NCBI GenBank assembly: GCA_002292345.1
Contig: DBBT01000105.1
Coordinates: 8,047-30,582, forward strand
Direction of reading: 5' to 3'
Length of the DNA: 22,536 bases
From: Opitutia bacterium UBA977
GTDB lineage: Bacteria > Verrucomicrobiota > Verrucomicrobiia > Opitutales > Coraliomargaritaceae
A program made the position numbers and the translations under genes. Shown here piece by piece: positions 16,744 through 22,536 of this stretch (positions are counted from its first letter, which is position 1; every line of letters starts with the position of its first letter). The notes below the pieces were generated by a model that was not told where the DNA came from, made no database searches, and saw nothing but the letters and a program-made list of their open reading frames with translations.

Positions 16744-17391
16744 TCACACCCGCTCGTACAGCGTGCTGTAGAGCATTTCGGCGCTGTAGGTTTCACGGGC
16801 GACCTGTTTGAAGCTGGTTGCGGCTAGGATGGCCTCAGCGGGTGGCACAGTGCGGGCGGGAATCTTTGCCACGCAGCGAAAGAAGGCATACAAAATGGTA
16901 AGCCAGATACGGGCGCGCAGTCGTCGCCAACCTCTGGCGGGAATCTGGAAGTCCGAGAGCAGCCATTGACTGGACGGTGAGCTTGCGTACTCTAGCACTG
17001 GCACGATTTGCTGAACAGTGGCGGCATCGAAGTTATCGAAAAAAAACAGGGTGACGATCAAATCGTAGCGCCCTTCGGGCAACTGCTCAGTGAGCATGTC
17101 CGCCTGCCGAAATACAATGCGAGCAGTGTCGATACCTGCCGCGTCGAGCCTATTTTGTGCCACCCGCAACATCGCAGGGCTTTCATCTAGCACAGTAATC
17201 AGTGTATTGGGAAACTGTTGAGCGAACGGCAGCAGAAACGAACCATTCCCCTCACCGACTAACAGTGCGTGTTGAATCGCCGGCCCTTCAGCAAGGCGCT
17301 GTAGGTGGGCAAGCCGTGCATCCAAGAGCGGACGACCGATCGTCACCGATTCGATCAGTTTATAAAATCGCGCGATGCTGGAGTAGGACAT
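16744..17391 (-). CDS. Class I SAM-dependent methyltransferase
   Basis: This 215-residue protein has the Rossmann-like methyltransferase order. Motif I is ALLVGEGNGSFL (about residues 42-53), the acidic ribose-binding strand is TVLDESPAML, then RQADMLTEQLPEGRYDLIVTLFFFDNF as motifs II-III, and SQWLLSDFQIP as the later strand. A basic helical C-terminus (RRLRARIWLTILYAFF) could touch the membrane. The substrate is not evident; ubiquinone/menaquinone-type and small-molecule methyltransferases look alike here. The ATG at 17391 is chosen because a TATAAT box at 17456-17461 would start RNA downstream of the alternative TTG at 17451. It lies after the cysI terminator, so it is probably a separate unit. 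Confidence 0.85.
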   Translation of the reverse strand: MSYSSIARFYKLIESVTIGRPLLDARLAHLQRLAEGPAIQHALLVGEGNGSFLLPFAQQFPNTLITVLDESPAMLRVAQNRLDAAGIDTARIVFRQADMLTEQLPEGRYDLIVTLFFFDNFDAATVQQIVPVLEYASSPSSQWLLSDFQIPARGWRRLRARIWLTILYAFFRCVAKIPARTVPPAEAILAATSFKQVARETYSAEMLYSTLYERV

Positions 17392-17455
17392 TAAAAGGAT
17401 TTTTGGAGGGAAGCGCTCCGTCGTTTCCACTGAATTAGCGATCAATCTCAAACAG

Positions 17456-17461
17456 ATTATA
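17456..17461 (-). promoter_or_regulatory. TATAAT -10 box of the methyltransferase gene
   Basis: A consensus TATAAT on the minus strand stands 64 bp before the ATG at 17391. No good -35 is seen at 17 bp. The box directly abuts the T tract of the cysI terminator. Confidence 0.4.
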
Positions 17462-17462
17462 C

Positions 17463-17497
17463 AAAATCAGCCAATGCCCATGTGGACATTGGCTGAT
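17463..17497 (-). terminator. Rho-independent terminator of cysI
   Basis: ATCAGCCAATG (minus strand) pairs perfectly with CATTGGCTGAT over 11 bp. Two further C-G pairs lie inside after a mismatch, around an ATGT-like loop. TTTT follows on the minus strand. It begins 27 bp after the cysI stop. Confidence 0.8.
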
Positions 17498-17523
17498 GGA
17501 ATTTAGTGCGAGTTCGGCTCTGG

Positions 17524-19278
17524 CTAACCTGCTACGTTCGCGTGGAAGTTATTGCCAGCAGTGGTTGCTTTCACGTAGTCCTTGCGAATCACGAAGTCAC
17601 CGAAGCGTTCGCCCTCGTTGCGCTCTTTGGCGTAAGCCAAAAGCAGCGGACGTAGTTCTTCAATAATTTGCTCGTGGGTAATTGAGGTGCGGTAGAGCTT
17701 ATTCAAGCGTTCGCCGTCGAATCCAGCACCTAGATATAGGTTATACTTACCGGGAACTTTACCAACCAGGCCGATCTCACCGAGATACGGACGGCCACAG
17801 CCATTCGGGCAACCTGTTGAGCGAATCACGATCTCGTCATCACGGAGTCCGGCTTCTTCGAGAACCACCTCGAGATCGGTGACTAGGGTCGGCAGATAGC
17901 GCTCAGACTCAGCCAGTGCGAGTCCACAAGTTGGCAGCGATACGCAAGCGATCTGGCTGCGGCGCATGCCAGATGCGGTCTTGTAGCCATCGAGCTTGTA
18001 TTGCTCAACGAGGGCGTCGATCTTGCCCTTGTCGGCGGCATCAACATTACCGATCAACACGTTCTGATTACCTGTGAGCCGGAAGTCGCCGGTGTGCACC
18101 TTGGCGATTTCGAGCATACCGGTCTTCAGCGGGCTACCTTCGATATCGACGATCCGGCCACCTTCGATGAATAGACCAAGATTCCACTTGCCGTTGGTGC
18201 CTTCACACCAGCCGTAGCGGTCGCCCGTGCTGGTGAATTTATATTCGCGCGCATCTTCGAGCTTGGTACCGAGCCGTGTCTCGAGCTCGTTGCGAATCCA
18301 ATCCACCCCGAGACGTTCAACAGTGTATTTGAAACGCGCGTTGGAGCGTTCGACACGATTGCCATGATCACGCTGAATTGTGACGATTTTTTCTGCCACT
18401 GCCACTGCCTGCTCAGGCGTGCAGAATGCCATAACATCAGCCAAGCGCGGGAAGGTCTTTTCATTGCCATGGGTCATGCCCATGCCACCACCGACGGTGA
18501 CATTGAAACCAGCTAATTTGCCGTCTTCTAGAATTGCGATGAAGCCGAGGCAGTTCGCGAAAATATCAACATCGTTGTAAGGCGGAACCGCCACCGCGAT
18601 CTTGAATTTACGCGGCAGGTAGGTTTTACCGTAAAGTGGCTCCACATCCGTGCCGCCACAATCTAGAGAGCGCTCAGCGGCTTGCGGGACAGTCAGTTTG
18701 AGCGGCTTACCATCAAGCCACATTTCAGAAAAGGAGGGTGTCTGCGGCTTGAGGTGCGCGTCGATCTCGTCCGTGATTTGTTGCACCTGTGCATGCACTT
18801 CGGAAGCAAAGGGGTTCGGATTGCACATCACATTGCGATTCACATCACCACAGGCGGCAAGCGTCGTCATTGCCACGTCATTACAGCGACTGATGACTTC
18901 CTTGAGGTTGCCCTTGAGTATACCATGCAACTGAAACGCCTGACGTGTAGTCAGTTTCAACGTGTTGAACGCGCAATAGTTGGCGAGCTCATCCATCAGA
19001 ATCCACTGCTCAGTCGTGCAAATGCCACCTGGCAAGCAGATACGGGACAAGAATGAGTACGCCTTGTCGAGCTTGTGCTTACGCCGCGCGCTGCGGACAT
19101 CGCGGTCGTCTTGTTGGTAGAGACCGTGAAACTTGGTCAACTGCTGGTCATCGGCTGCGATCGAACCGGTGGAGACATCGGCCAGCCCTTCCAGGATGGT
19201 GCCACGGAGATAGTCGCTACTATCTTTGATGCCTTCGTTTTTGTGCAGTTTCTGCGGTGTTTGACTGTCGGAAATCAT
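17524..19278 (-). CDS. cysI: Sulfite reductase [NADPH] hemoprotein beta-component
   Basis: CysI carries siroheme and a [4Fe-4S] cluster and reduces sulfite to sulfide with electrons from CysJ, in assimilatory sulfur metabolism in the cytosol. It aligns by eye with E. coli CysI along its whole length: SDYLRGTI, FHGLYQQDDRD, LPGGICTTEQW, NRNVMCNPNP, GKTYLPRKFK, VGGGMGMTHGN and LEIAKVHTGDFR. The four cluster cysteines are 445 and 451 (ACVSLPTC) and 490 and 494 (TGCPNGCGRP). At 584 residues it is near the family's 570. The ATG at 19278 gives a family-like N-terminus. An in-frame GTG at 19356 has a good AAAGGAG ribosome site (19366-19372) but adds 26 atypical residues. It is divergent from cysJ across 204 bp and followed by a terminator. 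Confidence 0.97.
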   Translation of the reverse strand: MISDSQTPQKLHKNEGIKDSSDYLRGTILEGLADVSTGSIAADDQQLTKFHGLYQQDDRDVRSARRKHKLDKAYSFLSRICLPGGICTTEQWILMDELANYCAFNTLKLTTRQAFQLHGILKGNLKEVISRCNDVAMTTLAACGDVNRNVMCNPNPFASEVHAQVQQITDEIDAHLKPQTPSFSEMWLDGKPLKLTVPQAAERSLDCGGTDVEPLYGKTYLPRKFKIAVAVPPYNDVDIFANCLGFIAILEDGKLAGFNVTVGGGMGMTHGNEKTFPRLADVMAFCTPEQAVAVAEKIVTIQRDHGNRVERSNARFKYTVERLGVDWIRNELETRLGTKLEDAREYKFTSTGDRYGWCEGTNGKWNLGLFIEGGRIVDIEGSPLKTGMLEIAKVHTGDFRLTGNQNVLIGNVDAADKGKIDALVEQYKLDGYKTASGMRRSQIACVSLPTCGLALAESERYLPTLVTDLEVVLEEAGLRDDEIVIRSTGCPNGCGRPYLGEIGLVGKVPGKYNLYLGAGFDGERLNKLYRTSITHEQIIEELRPLLLAYAKERNEGERFGDFVIRKDYVKATTAGNNFHANVAG

Positions 19279-19482
19279 AATAGAAGTTGAAATAGATGGA
19301 TTAAGCGGTCCCTTGTAAATATCGAAGATTACTGGATGCGCAGATAAAACTTGCACTAACCCTAGCTCCTTTCTTTAGTTTGTCACTCATAAACCTAAGA
19401 AAAGAATCAAAAGCCCGAATTCGTGCTAGCATTTCAGCCGTACAATGCTTTCATTTCTAGACTTTCCAAACCGCGAACTATC
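19279..19482. promoter_or_regulatory. Divergent cysI-cysJ control region
   Basis: This 204-bp gap must hold both promoters. Towards cysJ, TACAAT at 19441-19446 is a plausible -10 box about 37 bp before the ATG, with no clear -35. Towards cysI, an AAAGGAG (minus strand, 19366-19372) precedes an in-frame GTG. I see no SAM-riboswitch-like core and no obvious operator palindrome. Confidence 0.4.
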
Positions 19483-21279
19483 ATGAGCAACTCTGACGCT
19501 TTCCTACCAAACACAGCACCCTTCACACCCGACCAGGTGCAATGGCTTAACGGATTCTTGCCCAATCTTCAATCCGACCAATTGATTTGGATGGAAGGCT
19601 TTATCAGTGGCCTTCGTGTTAGTAAAGGCGGCGGCGTGGCAGTCGCACCTGCGACAGCGCCAACATTAACTGTTTTGTTCGGCTCTGAGTCGGGCAACGC
19701 TGAAAGCCTCGCAGATCAAACTGTAAAAACCGCGGCAAAGGCAGGCTTCAAAGCAAAGGCTGTCAGCATGAGCGATATCAAGCCAGCGAAGCTGAAAGGC
19801 ATCGAGAATCTGCTCGTACTCGTTAGCACATGGGGCGAAGGTGATCCTCCTGAGAATTCGATCGATTTCATCGAAGCATTCATGAGCGACCAAGCACCAA
19901 GGCTCGAAGGCACTCGTTTCTCGGTACTCGGCCTCGGCGATACCAGCTATGAGCATTTTTGCAAAATGGGCATCGATATCGACGCCCGCCTCGAAGCCCT
20001 AGGTGCACAGCGTGTGTTCGACCGCAAGGACTGCGATGTCGATTTTGACGATGACTACGCTGCATGGAGCACCGGCGCTATCGCCGCTCTTTCAGCCCTC
20101 GCCGCCCCCGTAGCCGCACCCATCAGTGCCGCAGCAGTACCGGCGACAGCCACCGTCAAATACTCGCGCAAAAATCCTTTTCCATCCGAGCTCACCGAGC
20201 GCGTGATGCTCAATGGCGCAGGCTCTGCCAAGGAAACAATTCATCTAGAATTCAGTCTCGAGGGATCCGGCCTCGAATATGAAGCAGGTGACGCCTTGGC
20301 GGTGATTCCTCACAATGCGCAAGACGTGGTCGATGCGATCCTCGCAGCAACCAAGCTCGACGGTTGCGCCACAGTCACACTTAAAGACGGTGAATGTACA
20401 CTCAGCGACGCCCTCACCCGCAAGCTCGACGCGACTGCGATTTCTTTGCCAGTGCTCAAGCGCTACAATGAAATTGCGCTAAACGATCAACTCACTGAAT
20501 TGATCGATCCAGCCAACAAGGCTAAACTAAATGACTACATTCACGGTCGCGAAATAATTGACGTGCTAGTCGACTTCCCCGCGAACGAGATCACAGCCGA
20601 TCAACTCGCCGGCATCATGCGCAAATTGCCGCCTCGTCTCTACTCGATCGCATCGAGCCTGAAAGCACACCCCGGCGAAGTCCACCTGACTGTCGGCGTC
20701 GTCCGCTACGATAGTAATGGTCGCGAGCGCAAGGGCGTCTGCTCCAGCTTCCTCGCTGATCGCATCGAAGAAGGCAGCACAGTCGACATCTTCGTCACAC
20801 CGAATAAACATTTCAAGGTTCCGGCTAATCCAGACGCGCCACTCATCATGGTCGGCCCTGGAACTGGTATCGCACCGTTCCGCGCATTCATCGAAGAGCG
20901 CCAAGCCACCGAAGCCAAAGGCAAGAACTGGCTTATTTTCGGCGATCAACATTATTTAACCGACTTCCTTTATCAGGCCGAATGGCAAAGCTATTTGAGC
21001 GACGGTGTGCTCACCAAGCTCGACGTAGCCTTCTCCCGTGACCAAGCAGAGAAAGTTTATGTACAGGACCGCATGCGAGAAAACGCCAAGGAGCTGTATG
21101 CATGGCTCGAACAAGGCGCCTCTTTCTGCGTTTGTGGTGATGCCACCCGCATGGCCCATGATGTCGATAAAGCCCTGCACGATGTAATCGCCCAAGAGGG
21201 AGGCCTCAGCGAAGAAGCCGCCGCCGATTACGTCAAGCAGCTCAAAGCCGACAAGCGCTACGTGCGCGACGTGTATTAG
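19483..21279 (+). CDS. cysJ: Sulfite reductase [NADPH] flavoprotein alpha-component
   Basis: CysJ passes electrons from NADPH through FAD and FMN to CysI. The N-terminal flavodoxin domain has the FMN phosphate loop GSESGNAES from residue 67, STWGEGDPPEN and LGLGDTSYEHFC. An Ala/Pro-rich linker (about 203-225) leads to the FAD domain with RLYSIASS from 385 and GVCSSFLADR. The NADPH domain has GPGTGIAPFRAFIEER from 458 and CGDATRMAHDV, and ends with the classic RYVRDVY. The 598 residues match E. coli CysJ. The ATG at 19483 gives a family-like start (FLPNTAPFTPDQVQWL); an upstream in-frame ATG at 19423 would add 20 atypical residues and lies upstream of the TACAAT box. It is divergent from cysI. 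Confidence 0.97.
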   Translation: MSNSDAFLPNTAPFTPDQVQWLNGFLPNLQSDQLIWMEGFISGLRVSKGGGVAVAPATAPTLTVLFGSESGNAESLADQTVKTAAKAGFKAKAVSMSDIKPAKLKGIENLLVLVSTWGEGDPPENSIDFIEAFMSDQAPRLEGTRFSVLGLGDTSYEHFCKMGIDIDARLEALGAQRVFDRKDCDVDFDDDYAAWSTGAIAALSALAAPVAAPISAAAVPATATVKYSRKNPFPSELTERVMLNGAGSAKETIHLEFSLEGSGLEYEAGDALAVIPHNAQDVVDAILAATKLDGCATVTLKDGECTLSDALTRKLDATAISLPVLKRYNEIALNDQLTELIDPANKAKLNDYIHGREIIDVLVDFPANEITADQLAGIMRKLPPRLYSIASSLKAHPGEVHLTVGVVRYDSNGRERKGVCSSFLADRIEEGSTVDIFVTPNKHFKVPANPDAPLIMVGPGTGIAPFRAFIEERQATEAKGKNWLIFGDQHYLTDFLYQAEWQSYLSDGVLTKLDVAFSRDQAEKVYVQDRMRENAKELYAWLEQGASFCVCGDATRMAHDVDKALHDVIAQEGGLSEEAAADYVKQLKADKRYVRDVY

Positions 21280-21299
21280 GAATATTATATTTGTGGCGT

Positions 21300-21355
21300 C
21301 GTTGCTTGCAGCGGCCTCAGAGTCATTTAGCGAGCAATGACCGTTGTAAGCAACG
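21300..21355. repeat. Long imperfect inverted repeat after cysJ
   Basis: Outer 15-bp arms (21300-21314 and 21341-21355) match at 13 positions. Inside, GTCATT (21322-21327) and AATGAC (21336-21341) form a second short stem whose right arm abuts the outer right arm. There is no T tract, so it is not a standard terminator for cysJ. Confidence 0.6.
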
Positions 21356-21389
21356 GGTATTCAGTCTCTGCCTCCTCCCTCCATAACCA

Positions 21390-22283
21390 ATGTCCACCCC
21401 CACTCCAGTCGACGTTCTTTGCGTAGGCTATGCGTGTGTCGATATTAACTTTAACGCAGCTCACCACCCGACAGCCGATGAAAAACTGCGCGCTACCAGC
21501 ATGCATACCTGTGGGGGTGGCCCAGCGGCCAATGCTGCAGTCACCATCGCACGACTAGGGGGCTCAGCGCGCTTCTGCGGCTACTTAGGCAACGATGCCT
21601 TTGGCGAGGCGAACCTACGTGAATTCGCCAACGATGGCGTGCATGCCGACGCCCTACACCGCGGCGATGCACCCACTCCAGTCGCAGCAGTCACGATCAA
21701 GCCCAACGGCGAGCGCTCGATCATCGACTATCGTTCGCCCTCTGCGATCGCAGCGGAAGACACCATCAGCCTCGCAAAATTCCCCGCCAAGGTGCTGCTG
21801 ATCGACGGCCACCAGCCACTACTCTCCCTGGCACTGATCGAAGAGGCCAGAGCGCTCGGCATTCCTTCGATATTGGATGCAGGTTCCATCAACGACGGCA
21901 CCCAACTACTGTACAACAAGGTCGATTATCTGATCACTTCCGAGAAATTCGCCAAGCACTACAGCGGCGAAGACGATCCACGCACCGCTCTGGCAGCGCT
22001 TGATGGCGCAGCCCCGCTCATCGCCTCTACCTGGGGAGCGGACGGCGTGTATTGGCAAGACGAATACGGCCAACACCATACACCCGCATTTGACATTGAA
22101 GCGGTCGATACCACCGGAGCCGGTGATGCCTTTCACGGCGCATTTGCGCTCGGGATCGCCGAAGGGCTCAAAACCAAGCAAAATATGCGCCGTGCCTGCG
22201 CCACTGGTGCACTCACTTGCCTCAAAGCCGGGGCCCGCAGCTCACTGCCAACACGCAAAGCCGTTGACGCGCTTTGCCAATAG
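21390..22283 (+). CDS. PfkB-family carbohydrate kinase
   Basis: This is a ribokinase/PfkB-fold ATP-dependent sugar kinase of 297 residues. The first signature is [19 protein letters not shown] (Gly42-44), which with the N-terminal Asp18 region binds the sugar. [20 protein letters not shown] is the lid-side strand. The second signature [20 protein letters not shown] at 240-259 contains the catalytic base Asp246. From memory of the family, the GGGPAA...ARLG opening and the [21 protein letters not shown] region resemble E. coli YihV (6-deoxy-6-sulfofructose kinase), but general fructose and ribose kinases share much of this. The substrate is unproven. It has no operon partner: a palindrome separates it from cysJ and another hairpin follows. 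No ribosome site is evident at the ATG. Confidence 0.92.
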   Translation: MSTPTPVDVLCVGYACVDINFNAAHHPTADEKLRATSMHTCGGGPAANAAVTIARLGGSARFCGYLGNDAFGEANLREFANDGVHADALHRGDAPTPVAAVTIKPNGERSIIDYRSPSAIAAEDTISLAKFPAKVLLIDGHQPLLSLALIEEARALGIPSILDAGSINDGTQLLYNKVDYLITSEKFAKHYSGEDDPRTALAALDGAAPLIASTWGADGVYWQDEYGQHHTPAFDIEAVDTTGAGDAFHGAFALGIAEGLKTKQNMRRACATGALTCLKAGARSSLPTRKAVDALCQ

Positions 22284-22286
22284 GTA

Positions 22287-22326
22287 GCGCAGGCACCCTA
22301 GAGCATAATAAACGCGCCTGCGCGCC
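22287..22326 (+). terminator. Hairpin after the PfkB kinase gene, possible terminator
   Basis: GCGCAGGC (22287-22294) pairs perfectly with GCCTGCGC (22316-22323) around a 21-nt loop. Only a short GCCCTTT follows, so termination strength is doubtful. Confidence 0.35.
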
Positions 22327-22359
22327 CTTTCTGTAATCTGAGCAAATCACTGAATCTGC

Positions 22360-22412
22360 CTCGTAATCTTATTCTTAATCTCCTCACAGCTGATTAGGAA
22401 TAAGATTACGAG
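22360..22412. repeat. 21-bp inverted repeat with 11-nt loop
   Basis: Arms at 22360-22380 and 22392-22412 match at 20 of 21 positions, and the one difference is a G-U pair in RNA. Both arms are AT-rich (core TAATCTTATTC). No T tract follows the right arm. It lies between the PfkB kinase gene and polA. Confidence 0.85.
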
Positions 22413-22453
22413 TATGATGATGACCTACACTCCATAAAAAATCAGATTCAAGG

Positions 22454-22481
22454 TTCGACCTTCGGCGTTTGATGTTGGACG
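22454..22481 (+). repeat. Degenerate heptamer repeat before polA
   Basis: Four successive 7-bp units are readable: TTCGACC, TTCGGCG, TTTGATG, TTGGACG. They end 8 bp before the polA ATG. Confidence 0.55.
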
Positions 22482-22489
22482 CTCTTTAA

Positions 22490-22536
22490 ATGCCCAAGAC
22501 GCTCTATCTTCTCGATGGTATGGCCCTCGCCTACCG
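22490..22536 (+). CDS. polA: DNA polymerase I, N-terminal fragment (partial, 3' end off window)
   Basis: Only 15 complete codons plus two bases are visible. They read MPKTLYLLDGMALAY, with CG beginning an Arg codon. The pattern LxLLDGMALAYR matches the first strand of the 5'-3' exonuclease domain at the start of bacterial DNA polymerase I (compare LxLIDGxxxxxRA), where the Asp is a metal ligand. A free-standing flap exonuclease would start the same way and cannot be excluded. Confidence 0.65.
   Translation, partial: MPKTLYLLDGMALAY

Noticed and set aside
19279..19482. SAM or other sulfur riboswitch in the cysI-cysJ gap
   Set aside because: No recognisable SAM-I/SAM-II core and no terminator or sequestering stem next to either start.

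Overview
The window looks like a chromosomal segment of a Gram-negative (diderm) bacterium of the Verrucomicrobiota, most likely class Opitutae near the Coraliomargarita/Puniceicoccales group. The placement is inference. It rests on the lpxC-fabZ gene fusion followed by lpxA, the GYF_2-domain membrane protein, a long-tailed SecG, Lys/Ala-rich histone-like tails on unrelated proteins, mostly absent Shine-Dalgarno sites, and many dispersed intergenic palindromes. Almost everything is ordinary housekeeping content. I see no prophage, insertion sequence, CRISPR array, tRNA or rRNA.

Layout, left to right. (1) 1-425, minus: a DNA-binding protein, cut by the window edge, with two ribbon-helix-helix-like segments and a lysine-rich tail. 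(2) 528-1963, minus: secG, then an exported protein with a Tat-like signal, joined by a TAATG stop/start overlap. (3) 2151-2399, plus: a small two-helix membrane protein with its own terminator, then a 240-bp palindrome-rich gap. (4) 2701-3585, minus: tatC with an acidic N-terminal repeat. (5) 3796-6555, plus: pyruvate phosphate dikinase (ppdK) with a histone-like basic N-terminus, a leader hairpin and a strong terminator. (6) 6781-10943, plus: a GYF_2 membrane protein, a YihY/BrkB membrane protein and a PpiD/SurA-like periplasmic chaperone. (7) 11133-13261, minus: lpxC-fabZ and lpxA, the early lipid A genes. (8) 13509-16601, plus: ffh, hpt and a DAHP synthase. (9) 16744-19278, minus: cysI and a SAM methyltransferase. 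(10) 19483-21279, plus: cysJ, divergent from cysI. (11) 21390-22283, plus: a PfkB-family sugar kinase. (12) 22490 to the end, plus: the first 15 complete codons of a probable polA.

Functional links. Several genes serve the cell envelope: SecG, TatC and Ffh for protein export and membrane targeting, the PpiD-like chaperone for periplasmic folding, and LpxC-FabZ and LpxA for the outer-membrane lipid anchor. CysI and CysJ together form NADPH-sulfite reductase and are transcribed divergently from a 204-bp control region. PPDK, HPRT, DAHP synthase and the PfkB kinase belong to central carbon, purine, aromatic amino acid and sugar metabolism.

The least ordinary signals are: the tandem ribbon-helix-helix protein with a histone-H1-like tail, and its echo at the PPDK N-terminus; dispersed degenerate heptamer repeats in three gaps; several long intergenic inverted repeats, the strongest at 22360-22412; and an 18-bp motif containing TTGACA shared upstream of ppdK and the chaperone gene. 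I found no clear new multi-gene system.
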